Shown here piece by piece: positions 15,604 through 23,099 of a stretch of DNA of 29,215 nucleotides. The stretch comes from Bacillota bacterium (GTDB lineage: Bacteria; Bacillota; Negativicutes; Sporomusales; Sporomusaceae): NCBI GenBank assembly GCA_023388195.1, contig JAEWGR010000055.1:1-29215 (forward strand), in the 5' to 3' direction. Every line of letters starts with the position of its first letter. Within the stretch, counting starts at the first letter, position 1. The notes under the pieces were generated by a model. That model saw only the letters and a program-made list of their open reading frames with translations. It ran no database searches and was not told the DNA's origin. Both the position numbers and the translations under genes were made by a program.

Positions 15604-15683
15604 TAAAACTTACTAGTGTTTTTTATGTAAACTTTATGGTAAAATATCATTTGAACCACCATCAAATGAAAGGAGTGCTAACC

Positions 15684-16187
15684 TTGAAGAAATGGATAAC
15701 CACGGTGTTGTTGATGGTTTTTGTAATGCCGCTTTCATTTGCTTTACCCAAGGCTGAGGCTGCTTTCTTAGAGGATCAACTGGCTGAACCGGTTGCCGCT
15801 AATACGGCTGCTCAATTACAGCAAATCCTTCAGATGACAGACAATTTTGCGGACAAAGAAGCCTTGTTAGGTACAATTGCCAAAAGTGCCCTTGCACGTT
15901 CAGGCAATACCGCTGCAGTTAACGATATTACTACTATGGCCACCCAATTGCTTGCTCAGGATCAGACAATAGTAAAAGAAAATCTGGTTAAGGCTGTAGA
16001 GACTGCGGCGCGAAGCAAAGTCCAGCAAGAGGTAACTACCCGTCTGTCTGGCTATCAAAATGAAATGGCTTTACTATCTTCATTGCTGAATAACAGCAAT
16101 ATTTTGACGCCAAATTCGGTAAAAAGCAATAACGCGCTTAGTGGCATTATGCAGAATAACCAAAAAGTAATTGATGTGATTAACTAA
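15684..16187 (+). CDS. Secreted protein of unknown function
   Basis: I do not recognise this family. The 167-residue product starts at TTG 15684, eight bases after GAAAGGAG, with a clear Sec signal peptide: MKKW, then a hydrophobic core, then a likely cut after PKAEA (residue 27). An alternative in-frame start at 15636 would bury the signal peptide and has no ribosome site. The mature part is about 140 residues, rich in Ala, Gln, Asn and Leu, with no Cys. It looks helical, as in LQQILQMTDNF and TMATQLLAQDQTIVKENL. Dispersed repeats flank it and a terminator follows. The envelope is the likely location. Confidence 0.8.
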   Translation: MKKWITTVLLMVFVMPLSFALPKAEAAFLEDQLAEPVAANTAAQLQQILQMTDNFADKEALLGTIAKSALARSGNTAAVNDITTMATQLLAQDQTIVKENLVKAVETAARSKVQQEVTTRLSGYQNEMALLSSLLNNSNILTPNSVKSNNALSGIMQNNQKVIDVIN

Positions 16188-16195
16188 GCGGACTG

Positions 16196-16219
16196 ACCGG
16201 CTCAGGCCGGTTTTTTTTT
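16196..16219 (+). terminator. Terminator after the secreted protein gene
   Basis: ACCGGC (16196-16201) pairs with GCCGGT (16206-16211), followed by a run of nine T. Confidence 0.9.
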
Positions 16220-16269
16220 AGTTAATCACATTTATCAGATTTATAAAAAATGCTCTGAAGATAAGAAAA

Positions 16270-16303
16270 TTCGTGTCCCAAAGTACATAAACCAAGTTTT
16301 TAT
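16270..16303 (-). repeat. Degenerate dispersed-repeat fragment
   Basis: CGTGTCCCAAAG, then ACAT, then CCAAGTTTTT, match the reverse complement of copy 2 (17335-17385) with an internal gap. The hairpin is not preserved. The rest of 16220-16430 is A/T-rich, and I see no gene in it. Confidence 0.5.
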
Positions 16304-16435
16304 ACATTGTAATTGGAGAACCTCAAACGAATGCCGGCATAGAAACCTGGAATTGAATAACTGAGAATTGACAATAAAAATTTAACAATGTAACGATAAT
16401 AGGGGATAAGATAAAAATATAGCGTTTTACTAAAT

Positions 16436-16462
16436 TTGACCAATAGGGAATTTCAGTATAAT
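16436..16462 (+). promoter_or_regulatory. Promoter before the c-di-AMP riboswitch
   Basis: TATAAT (16457-16462) is clear. The best -35 is TTGACC (16436-16441), with a short 15-bp spacer. A second TATAAT lies ten bases downstream, so the exact start is uncertain. Confidence 0.6.
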
Positions 16463-16473
16463 ATAAGTATAAT

Positions 16474-16605
16474 GCCGAATCTGTATAGGTACGGGGGAAC
16501 CACAGATATAAACACAGGGGATAATCCGTTAAGAACGGAAGGGCGTATTCTGATTCTCTCTTTTCCCTATCCCGACAGCTAACCCCGGAGGCAATGTTTA
16601 CGAGG
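16474..16605 (+). promoter_or_regulatory. ydaO-yuaA (cyclic di-AMP) riboswitch
   Basis: Conserved blocks of the ydaO-yuaA RNA are present in order: GGTACGGGGGAACCAC (16488-16503), CAGGGGATAATCCG (about 16515-16528), GGAAGGGCG, CCCGACAGCTAACCCCG (about 16571-16587) and GAGGC. In this class c-di-AMP binding usually turns expression off. It sits before a cell-wall gene, a classic target. A downstream A/T-rich hairpin (16601-16636) has no T-run, so the expression platform is unclear. Confidence 0.9.
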
Positions 16606-16663
16606 CTGTTGTATAGTTTGTATTATACTACCCTCGAAGACTTATCGTAAGAGAGGTGATACA

Positions 16664-17332
16664 TTGAATAAAGCTCTTTTTGCAGCAATTTTTCTCCTTG
16701 CCTTATTGTTTTGTGTCAGTAATCCTTTGCCAGGAGCTGCTGCATCATCACCGGCTGCCACAACGCAACCGGTTATGGCAGCTTCACCGGTTGCTGCCGA
16801 GGCATCAGCTGCTGAAGCCCCGCCGGAACCGCCGCCGCTGACTGTCGGCATGCGTGGCGATAATGTCCGTGTTGTTCAGAAACTGCTGGCCGATGGTGGA
16901 TTTTATGCCGGCAATATTGACGGCATTTACGGGCCGATTACCGCTAATGCAGTAAAAGAGTTTCAACGTAGCACCAGTCTGGAAATCACAGGTGCTGTTG
17001 ATAAAGAAACCTTTGCCTATCTAGGGCGCTTAGCAGGTGAACCCAGCCGATACAACCGTTCGCTGATTATGAATGCTTCCGCCTATTCGGCGCATGATCC
17101 CGGCAATGGCAGCTATACGTATCGCGGTAACCTGCTGCGCAAAGGGATGGCGGCTGTTGATCCTGCGGTAATTCCGCTGGGAACCCGGTTGTATATTAAA
17201 GGGTACGGCTATGCAGTCGCCGATGATGTTGGTGGGGCCATTAAAGGCCAACGGATTGACCTGGCTTTTGACAGTCGGCGCGAGGCTTTGAATTTCGGTG
17301 TTCAAAAAGTAACCGTCTATATAATGGATTAA
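16664..17332 (+). CDS. Secreted peptidoglycan-binding 3D-domain protein
   Basis: A 222-residue exported cell-wall enzyme. Residues 1-26 form a signal peptide. Residues about 27-58 are an Ala/Pro-rich linker. Residues about 60-122 are a PG_binding_1 domain (GMRGDNVRVVQKLL, YGPITANAVKEFQ). Residues about 133-222 are a 3D domain with the three conserved Asp (Asp188, Asp199, Asp203), as in MltA and the Rpf/YabE-type proteins; the fold is linked to lytic transglycosylase activity. The TTG start follows GAGAGGTGA. Placement behind a c-di-AMP riboswitch fits c-di-AMP control of wall remodelling, and a role in spore germination is possible. Confidence 0.92.
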   Translation: MNKALFAAIFLLALLFCVSNPLPGAAASSPAATTQPVMAASPVAAEASAAEAPPEPPPLTVGMRGDNVRVVQKLLADGGFYAGNIDGIYGPITANAVKEFQRSTSLEITGAVDKETFAYLGRLAGEPSRYNRSLIMNASAYSAHDPGNGSYTYRGNLLRKGMAAVDPAVIPLGTRLYIKGYGYAVADDVGGAIKGQRIDLAFDSRREALNFGVQKVTVYIMD

Positions 17333-17334
17333 AA

Positions 17335-17385
17335 ACTTGGCTTGTGCCATGTCCTTTGGGACACGGTAGAAGCCATAAATTTTTT
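17335..17385 (-). repeat. Dispersed hairpin repeat, copy 2 (inverted)
   Basis: GGCTTGTGCC (17339-17348) pairs with GGTAGAAGCC (17365-17374) around TGTCC-TTTG-GGACA. Its reverse complement aligns with 15559-15594 at most positions. A T-run at 17379-17385 on the + strand could make it the terminator of the 3D-domain gene. Confidence 0.82.
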
Positions 17386-17451
17386 AGAGGCTAGCCGTAT
17401 TTTTTTACATAATCAGTACGTATTTCAGTTCCTGATCATAAGTAATAATGC

Positions 17452-17525
17452 CTATATCCTAAAGGGCACAGGCAGATTCTGCCTGTGTCCTCTGAGGGAT
17501 TGGTACAAACCAAGTCTTTTCTTAT
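17452..17525 (+). repeat. Dispersed hairpin repeat, copy 3
   Basis: It shares the 20-base start CTATATCCTAAAGGGCACAG with copy 1. CACAGGCAG-ATT-CTGCCTGTG forms a 9-bp hairpin, and TTGGTACAAACCAAG parallels copy 1's TTGGCACAAGCC. The gap 17333-17692 holds copies 2 and 3 and one terminator, but no convincing gene. Confidence 0.82.
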
Positions 17526-17543
17526 AAACTCTGCCAGGGCTGG

Positions 17544-17566
17544 AACAGGCTTTAGCCTGTTTTTTT
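17544..17566 (+). terminator. Stand-alone intrinsic terminator
   Basis: AACAGGC (17544-17550) pairs with GCCTGTT (17555-17561), with loop TTTA and seven T. No gene ends immediately before it. Confidence 0.85.
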
Positions 17567-17692
17567 ATTTGCGGCCGATTACCGAATTATCCGGAATATT
17601 AAAGAGTCCCTGGTATTATACTACATTCATCTGGCATTCACTGCGGTGTGTTTATTGGTCAGATTTGATAATTCGTATGGGAGTGGTTCGGA

Positions 17693-18145
17693 TTGAATTT
17701 CTTATCAGGTGAAATGCTGCCGCTGGTACTGGCATTAATCTCAGGCGTGCTGATGGCGGTGCAAGGATCGCTGAATGCGTTGTTGAGCAAGGCTGTCGGC
17801 CTTTTAGAAGCTACGTTTGTAGTGCAATTAACCGGGGCTATTTTAGTTATGATTTTATTGTTTGTATTTAACATGGGTAAAGGAAATTTGTATGCCTGGC
17901 AGGATGCGCCCTGGTATTCCTGGCTGGGAGGTATTATTGGCGTAGGTATCATATATTTAGTCGCAGCCAGCATTCCCAGTGTAGGGGTGGCTAATGCCAC
18001 TACCGCAATTATTGTCGGCCAGGTGTTAACCGCAATTATTATTGACCATTTTGGCGGTTTTGGTCTTGAACGTTCGGCCTGCAGTCCGCAACAGCTTTTG
18101 GGGCTGGTTTTACTTGCAGTTGGCGCTAAATTATTGTTAAAATAG
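17693..18145 (+). CDS. DMT-type membrane protein, YdcZ/DUF606 family
   Basis: A 150-residue integral membrane protein with about five hydrophobic segments. It resembles the DUF606 (YdcZ) half-size members of the drug/metabolite transporter superfamily: LISGVLMAVQGSLNALLSKAVG near the N-terminus and VANATTAIIVGQVLTAIIIDHFGGFGLE near the C-terminus. Such proteins usually act as dimers or pairs; the substrate is unknown and no partner gene adjoins. The start is probably TTG 17693 after a weak GGGAGTGG site. The in-frame ATG at 17714 is possible. The stop codon lies within the terminator stem. Confidence 0.85.
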   Translation: MNFLSGEMLPLVLALISGVLMAVQGSLNALLSKAVGLLEATFVVQLTGAILVMILLFVFNMGKGNLYAWQDAPWYSWLGGIIGVGIIYLVAASIPSVGVANATTAIIVGQVLTAIIIDHFGGFGLERSACSPQQLLGLVLLAVGAKLLLK

Positions 18146-18156
18146 CGCTTTTTTTT
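18123..18156 (+). terminator. Terminator overlapping the end of the DUF606 gene
   Basis: GCGCTA (18123-18128) pairs with TAGCGC (18143-18148), followed by eight T. The stem uses the last codons and the stop. Confidence 0.75.
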
Positions 18157-18176
18157 ATATTTTTACCAATTAGGTG

Positions 18177-18205
18177 TTAACAAAGAAAAAAATTTGCGGT
18201 ATACT
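18177..18205 (+). promoter_or_regulatory. Promoter of the acyl-CoA dehydrogenase gene
   Basis: TTAACA (18177-18182) and TATACT (18200-18205) have a 17-bp spacer, 48 bp before the start codon. Confidence 0.75.
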
Positions 18206-18252
18206 TATCATTAGTATTTTTTGGTATTATGCTAACTATAAGGAGGCAAAGC

Positions 18253-19386
18253 ATGGATTTTAACTTTACTCCCGATCAATTGGATCTACAGAAAATGGTA
18301 AAAGATTTTGTTGCTAAAGAAATTACGCCTCACGCCCTGGAAATGGACAAAGAGGGTGTAGTTCCCCCAGATCTGTGGAGAAAACTTGATGAAGCGGGCT
18401 TACTTAATCTAACCGTTCCCGAAGAGTATGACGGGCCTGGTCTTGATGCGGTTTCAATTGCTCTTATATATGAAGAATTAGGAAAAGGCTGCGCCGGTGT
18501 GGCCACAACAACAGCTGCCAACTCGCTGGCTTCTTATCCGGTTGTTTTATTAGGCAATGAGGACCAAAAGAGGAAAATGTTTGCTGTCCTCAATAGCGGC
18601 AAACTGGCAGCCTTTGCTTTAACCGAGCCTGGTGCCGGGTCTGATGCCGGCGCTGTGGCCACTACCGCCGTCAAAGACGGGGATAATTATATTATCAACG
18701 GTACTAAATGCTTTATCACCAACGGCGGTATTGCCGATATTTATATTATTTTTGCCAATACCAGGAAAACCGCCGGCATCCGCGGTCTGACGGCATTTAT
18801 CGTGGAGCGGGGCACACCTGGTTTTTCGGTAGGCAAAGAAGAAGAAAAAATGGGTATCAGGGCCTCTAACACCTGTGAACTGGTATTGGAGAATGTTTGC
18901 ATCCCGGCGGCCAACCGAATTGGCCGCGAAGGGGAGGGGTTCAAAATCGCTATGAAAACACTGGATGCGGCCCGGCCCTTTGTCGGTGCCGTTTCGGTCG
19001 GCTTAGCCCAGGCGGCTTTTGAACTGGCGGTAAAGTATTCGAAAGAACGTGTACAGTTTGACAAGCCTATTGCTTCCTTCCAACTGGTGCAGGCCATGCT
19101 GGCCGATATGGCCATGCAGATTGAAGCCGCCCGCCTGCTGGTGTATAAAGCCTGCTGGCTGAAGGATCAGGATGCGCCGTACACGAAAGAATCGGCAATT
19201 GCCAAGTGTTTTGCTGCCGACACCGCTATGAAGGTTACTACTGATGCGGTACAGGTGCTGGGCGGCTATGGATATTCTAAAGAATATCCGGCCGAAAAAT
19301 ACATGCGCGATGCCAAGATTATGCAGATTTACGAAGGCACTAATCAAATTCAGCGCCTGGTTATCGCCAATAACATTTTGTACTAA
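18253..19386 (+). CDS. Acyl-CoA dehydrogenase (short-chain/butyryl-CoA type)
   Basis: FAD enzyme that forms the alpha-beta double bond of acyl-CoA, or runs in reverse as butyryl-CoA dehydrogenase. The 377 residues cover all three domains. FALTEPGAGSDAGA and the following ING-TKCFITNGG lie in the middle domain. RVQFDKPIASFQLVQ and the C-terminal GGYGYSKEYPAEKYMRDAKI are family signatures. The catalytic base Glu is present in QIYEGTNQIQR. ATG at 18253 was chosen after AAGGAGG; the ORF opens earlier at 18229. No etfAB or crotonase gene adjoins, so its pathway cannot be set from context. Confidence 0.94.
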   Translation: MDFNFTPDQLDLQKMVKDFVAKEITPHALEMDKEGVVPPDLWRKLDEAGLLNLTVPEEYDGPGLDAVSIALIYEELGKGCAGVATTTAANSLASYPVVLLGNEDQKRKMFAVLNSGKLAAFALTEPGAGSDAGAVATTAVKDGDNYIINGTKCFITNGGIADIYIIFANTRKTAGIRGLTAFIVERGTPGFSVGKEEEKMGIRASNTCELVLENVCIPAANRIGREGEGFKIAMKTLDAARPFVGAVSVGLAQAAFELAVKYSKERVQFDKPIASFQLVQAMLADMAMQIEAARLLVYKACWLKDQDAPYTKESAIAKCFAADTAMKVTTDAVQVLGGYGYSKEYPAEKYMRDAKIMQIYEGTNQIQRLVIANNILY

Positions 19387-19393
19387 TACCCGT

Positions 19394-19421
19394 AACCGCC
19401 ACTGCCCCGGCAGTGGCGGTT
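19394..19421. terminator. Strong hairpin after the acyl-CoA dehydrogenase gene
   Basis: AACCGCCACTGC (19394-19405) pairs perfectly with GCAGTGGCGGTT (19410-19421). The T-tract is poor (TTGCTATTCTT), so it is a weaker terminator or an mRNA-end structure. Confidence 0.6.
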
Positions 19422-19445
19422 GCTATTCTTGTAAACAAAAAACGC

Positions 19446-19474
19446 TTGACTTTTTTATTTAAGCTTACTATAAT
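19446..19474 (+). promoter_or_regulatory. Promoter of tRNA-Val(GAC)
   Basis: TTGACT (19446-19451) and TATAAT (19469-19474) have a 17-bp spacer and lie 15 bp before the tRNA. Confidence 0.93.
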
Positions 19475-19488
19475 ATATAATGTATTAA

Positions 19489-19565
19489 GGGATTATAGCT
19501 CAGTTGGTTAGAGTACTACGTTGACATCGTAGGGGTCACTGGTTCGAGTCCAGTTAATCCCACCA
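19489..19565 (+). tRNA. tRNA-Val (anticodon GAC)
   Basis: The acceptor stem GGGATTA pairs with TAATCCC. The anticodon arm is CTACG-TTGACAT-CGTAG with GAC at 19523-19525, and CCA is encoded. It is a single-gene unit with its own promoter and terminator, and a second valine isoacceptor beside the TAC tRNA at 1263. Confidence 0.96.
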
Positions 19566-19575
19566 GCAAATTAAG

Positions 19576-19600
19576 GCTTCCGAGAGATCGGAAGCTTTTT
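19576..19600 (+). terminator. Terminator of tRNA-Val(GAC)
   Basis: GCTTCCGA (19576-19583) pairs with TCGGAAGC (19588-19595) around loop GAGA, with five T. Confidence 0.92.
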
Positions 19601-19846
19601 GTTATGTAATATGTCCGGGGCCGCCAATACATACCTCTGTTCCCCTGATATGATTCAAGCGACTATTGACCAGCTCTGCGAACCTCCTGGTCAGACGTGT
19701 CCTGGCTAAAAAGCAAATAGCAAACCTGCCGGAGCAAGTGAGAATAGCTAAAACCGGGATGGGAGAGTCCATTGACTACTGTTAATGAATGGTGTATATT
19801 AAATTATTGCATTATAATTATCTATACAGTTTTTTAGGAGGCAATA
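19601..19846 (+). promoter_or_regulatory. Upstream region of prfC with promoter
   Basis: TTGACT (19772-19777) and TATATT (19795-19800) have a 17-bp spacer and are the likely prfC promoter. Upstream, TGACCAG (19667-19673) can pair with CTGGTCA (19687-19693). No gene or known RNA family is recognised in the rest. Confidence 0.65.
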
Positions 19847-21451
19847 ATGTCGAACCTTGCTCCCGAAACCAATAAACGGCGCACCTTTGCGATTATATCG
19901 CACCCTGATGCCGGTAAAACGACTTTAACAGAAAAATTACTGCTTTATGGCGGTGCCATTCGCCTGGCCGGTTCGGTTAAGGCCAGAAAAGCCCAAAAAC
20001 ATGCGGTTTCTGACTGGATGGAGATTGAGAAACAGCGTGGCATCTCGGTAACCTCCAGTGTGCTGCAATTTGATTATGATGGTTACCGGGTTAATATTTT
20101 AGATACCCCGGGTCACCAGGATTTCAGTGAAGATACATACCGGACGCTCATGGCCGCCGACAGCGCCGTCATGCTGATTGATGTGGCCAAAGGCGTTGAA
20201 GACCAAACCAAAAAATTGTTCCAGGTTTGTAAACAGCGGGGGATACCGGTATTTACCTTTGTCAATAAGCTGGATCGCTATGGCCGTAATCCATTTGAAC
20301 TGATGGAAGAGATCGAAAATGTTCTCGGTATTCGTGCTTACCCGATGAATTGGCCGATTGGCATTGACGGTAAATACAGTGGCATTTACGTGCGCAAACA
20401 AGCGAAGATTGAATTGTTTGAGCGAGGCGGGGAGCATGGTCAGTGGGCCTTGCCCTCTAAGCAGGGCAGCGTGGATGATCCTGCTTTTAAAGAAATTCTG
20501 GGAGCTGAGATTCATCAGGCCTTATGCGATGATATTGAGCTGCTGGACATGGCCGGTGATCCATTTGATTTTGACAAGGTGGCCAAAGGTGAACTGACCC
20601 CCATGTTTTTTGGCAGTGCCATGACTAACTTCGGTGTCCAGTTGTTTTTGGAAGATTTTTTAGAAATGGCACCGGCACCGATGCCCAGAATGTCTACCGC
20701 CGGTCTGATTAATCCTGATGACGATATGTTTTCGGCTTTTGTATTTAAGATTCAGGCCAATATGAATCCCGCCCACCGTGACCGGCTGGCTTTTATGCGC
20801 ATATGTTCAGGCAAGTTTGAAAGGGGGATGACTGTTTATCATGCCCAGTCAGGCAAGCCGGTGAAGCTGGCCCAGCCGCAGCAGTTTTTAGCCCAGGAGC
20901 GGACGATTATTGATGAAGCCTACCCAGGCGATATTATCGGTCTATTTGATCCTGGTATCTTTGGTATCGGCGATACCCTGTGCCAGGAAGGGGTTCATTT
21001 TACCTTTCAGGACTTTCCTGTATTTCCGCCGGAACAGTTTGCCCGTGTTCAGGCCAAGGATACCATGAAACGTAAACAATTTGTTAAAGGGATGACCCAG
21101 TTGACCCAGGAGGGGGCTGTCCAGGTTTTCCGCCAGCCTGACTACGGTGTGGAATCTTTCGTTATCGGTGTTGTTGGTTCACTGCAGTTCGAGGTGCTCG
21201 AATACCGCTTAAAACACGAATATGGCGTTGATATTTTAATGAACCGCTTACAATTTTCGGTTGCCCGCTGGCTCAGCGGTGAAAATATTGATGTGAAAGC
21301 CATGAAAAATATGGATGCCGGTCTTTTGGTACAAGATATAAAGGACAGGCCGGTTGCCCTGATTAGCAATGAATGGCAGCTGAGATGGGTAATGGAGCGT
21401 AATCCGGACATTCAATTCCTGATCGTACCCGAAGATGCGCGGCAGGTGTAG
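19847..21451 (+). CDS. prfC: Peptide chain release factor 3
   Basis: Translational GTPase that removes RF1/RF2 from the ribosome after termination. The 534 residues are full length. GTPase motifs are G1 SHPDAGKTT at about residues 18-26, G3 DTPGH at 86-90, and G4 NKLD at 140-143. The RF3-specific RGISVTSSVLQFDYDG effector region and the C-terminal RWL/VSNEWQLRWVMER region are also present. The ATG follows AGGAGG. A small gene begins 12 bp downstream and is probably co-transcribed. Assignment against EF-G rests on the size and on the ISVTSS and NEWQL-type motifs. Confidence 0.96.
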   Translation: MSNLAPETNKRRTFAIISHPDAGKTTLTEKLLLYGGAIRLAGSVKARKAQKHAVSDWMEIEKQRGISVTSSVLQFDYDGYRVNILDTPGHQDFSEDTYRTLMAADSAVMLIDVAKGVEDQTKKLFQVCKQRGIPVFTFVNKLDRYGRNPFELMEEIENVLGIRAYPMNWPIGIDGKYSGIYVRKQAKIELFERGGEHGQWALPSKQGSVDDPAFKEILGAEIHQALCDDIELLDMAGDPFDFDKVAKGELTPMFFGSAMTNFGVQLFLEDFLEMAPAPMPRMSTAGLINPDDDMFSAFVFKIQANMNPAHRDRLAFMRICSGKFERGMTVYHAQSGKPVKLAQPQQFLAQERTIIDEAYPGDIIGLFDPGIFGIGDTLCQEGVHFTFQDFPVFPPEQFARVQAKDTMKRKQFVKGMTQLTQEGAVQVFRQPDYGVESFVIGVVGSLQFEVLEYRLKHEYGVDILMNRLQFSVARWLSGENIDVKAMKNMDAGLLVQDIKDRPVALISNEWQLRWVMERNPDIQFLIVPEDARQV

Positions 21452-21462
21452 GAGCTGGTCTA

Positions 21463-21789
21463 ATGTACAGTTTTCCGTTAGAAGCAGATGAAATCATTAT
21501 TAAGAAGTGTCTTGCCAGTTATAGCTGTGAACATGATGTTTTAAACGGAGCACTCTATTTGACAAATTACCGGCTGGTGTTTGTAGGTTACTTACTCAGT
21601 ATTAACAACAAATATATGGATGAAGTACCTTTGGCCCACATAAAAACCCTGGCGGCCGATAAGACTTTTTATGTGATTCCTAATGTACTCAAGGTTATTA
21701 CTATTCAGGATAAAGTAATCAGGTATGTTGTAAAAAGCCGCAATCAATGGCTTGCTGCCATTAACAGGCAAATCGAAATGGTAAAATAA
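21463..21789 (+). CDS. Small GRAM/PH-like domain protein
   Basis: A 108-residue protein. LNGALYLTNYRLVFVGY at about residues 28-44, then VPLAHIKTLAADK and VIRYVVKSRNQWLAAINRQI, follow the pattern of GRAM/bacterial PH-like domains. In these, short strands (including an L-T-N-x-R-L-V-F strand) are followed by a C-terminal helix. There is no signal peptide or membrane segment. The function is unknown; such folds bind lipid or protein partners in other settings. It starts 12 bp after prfC behind AGGAG, so it is likely translated from the same mRNA. The family assignment is by eye only. Confidence 0.65.
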   Translation: MYSFPLEADEIIIKKCLASYSCEHDVLNGALYLTNYRLVFVGYLLSINNKYMDEVPLAHIKTLAADKTFYVIPNVLKVITIQDKVIRYVVKSRNQWLAAINRQIEMVK

Positions 21790-21870
21790 AACTAAAAAAA
21801 TCACTTTACTCCCTTCATTGTATGCAAATGCGCTGTGAAACATATACTATATAAGAAGGGAGTGAGGGTG

Positions 21871-22776
21871 GTGAAGTTACTTTCGATTGGCCTGAACGGC
21901 ACAACCGGGGAAATCAGGGAAAAACTGGAATGCGACTGTAAAACGCTGACCCAAGAAGGCTTCCGCGTAATTATAGAAGAACTTGACCGGGGCGGTTATA
22001 AGTTTTTAGGTTTAAATATCAGTGACGGCGAGCTTTCTTTTCGTAATTATGAGCGGATTAAAAACGTGCTAAGGACGAGTGTCTCGGAGATACTTGCCAA
22101 CTGGATTATCAGTTCAGAGGAAAACAAACTTATCAATAAAATTGTTACCAGCAACTATTGTTACTTTAATCAAGATGAACGGGCAATCGTTGAGTCGAAT
22201 GCGGTAAGGGCCCTTAAGGCCACTCCCTCTGCCCGCTATGACTTGATCCTGGGGCGTATTTTGGATTATCTTGATAATCATCATGAGCTGGTGCTTGACG
22301 GTTTTTTGAATTTCCGGCTGAAAGATTATCGTTTACAACTGGTCGAGGTGATTGACAGGGTTGTGGACGATTTTATGATGGATCTAGAGTATAAAGAATT
22401 TATAAGGGTTCTGCGTTATTTTGTTGATGTGCAGGAACCACGGGTTGAGGAAGCCCATGTTGTTATCGACGGTGCCGGCGCTTTTCGGATTTATGACTCC
22501 CATCGCAAAATCATAAAAAATCAGCATTTGGATAATACCCTGCTGCCAAACTATAGTGCCGACAACCCTGGCAGTCTCAATCATGAGGACCTGCTGATTA
22601 GTGCGTTAATCACAATAGCGCCGCATAATATTATGGTCCATAGCACCAACCGGGCCCGCGATGAAGAAGCGCTGGAGACGATCAAAAATGTATTTGATGG
22701 CCGGGTACTCTTATGTGACGGCTGCGAGCTCTGTGTAACCGGTTTTACCGGCAGTTCTACCCACACTGAGCTATAG
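21871..22776 (+). CDS. ytxC: Sporulation protein YtxC family
   Basis: A 301-residue protein resembling the YtxC family of spore-forming Firmicutes; its molecular role is unknown. Typical features are a long helical middle (ILGRILDYLDNHHELVLDGFLNFRLKDY) and the C-terminal LNHEDLLISALITIAPHNIMVHS. In Bacillus ytxC lies just upstream of thrS, and the same order here supports the call. The start is taken as GTG 21871 after AAGGGAG/GAGG; the tandem GTG at 21868 or the open frame from 21835 are alternatives. There is no signal peptide. It contains two CxxC-like cysteines near the end (CDGCELC), possibly metal-binding. Confidence 0.85.
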   Translation: MKLLSIGLNGTTGEIREKLECDCKTLTQEGFRVIIEELDRGGYKFLGLNISDGELSFRNYERIKNVLRTSVSEILANWIISSEENKLINKIVTSNYCYFNQDERAIVESNAVRALKATPSARYDLILGRILDYLDNHHELVLDGFLNFRLKDYRLQLVEVIDRVVDDFMMDLEYKEFIRVLRYFVDVQEPRVEEAHVVIDGAGAFRIYDSHRKIIKNQHLDNTLLPNYSADNPGSLNHEDLLISALITIAPHNIMVHSTNRARDEEALETIKNVFDGRVLLCDGCELCVTGFTGSSTHTEL

Positions 22777-22778
22777 CA

Positions 22779-22807
22779 TTGACATTTCCCTTGAATTTGT
22801 ATATAAT
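22779..22807 (+). promoter_or_regulatory. Promoter of the thrS T-box leader
   Basis: The consensus TTGACA (22779-22784) and TATAAT (22802-22807) have a 17-bp spacer, directly after the ytxC stop. Confidence 0.95.
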
Positions 22808-22839
22808 TTTACTAATCTACATTATTATCAATAGTAATG

Positions 22840-23075
22840 CCGGGGACAAGATAGGCTTTGAAGGCGTCACAGAGAAAAGATGTCATTGGCTGTAAACATC
22901 TTTACGTAAACCAAACACCTATTACCACCCCGAAACTGCTCAACTGAACTGGTAAGACTAAGCTGAGCCGGGGCCATTTCCCCGTTATCAAGATTCTGAG
23001 GTGGCGATGCTCTCGCCAAACAGGGTGGAACCACGGGTATAAACTCTCGTCCCTATAGGGACTGAGAGTTTTTTT
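22840..23075 (+). promoter_or_regulatory. T-box riboswitch, threonine (specifier ACC)
   Basis: The conserved T-box AGGGTGGAACCACGG is at 23022-23036. Stem I closes with GGGG near 22842 and CCCC at 22928-22931. The specifier loop presents ACC at 22924-22926, a Thr codon. The TGGA in the T-box fits an uncharged tRNA ending in U-CCA, as expected for tRNA-Thr. The terminator is AACTCTC-GTCCC-TATA-GGGAC-TGAGAGTT (23042-23070) plus T-run. Uncharged tRNA-Thr should promote read-through. Confidence 0.95.
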
Positions 23076-23099
23076 ATTTTCTACAAGGGGGTTGCTGAA

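Noticed and set aside
15537..17525. CRISPR array
   Set aside because: The repeats are few, unevenly spaced, in both orientations and folded as hairpins. No cas genes are present.
17342..17712. Two small plus-strand ORFs (17342-17527 and 17485-17712)
   Set aside because: They run through the hairpin repeats and a terminator and lack ribosome sites or recognisable protein features.
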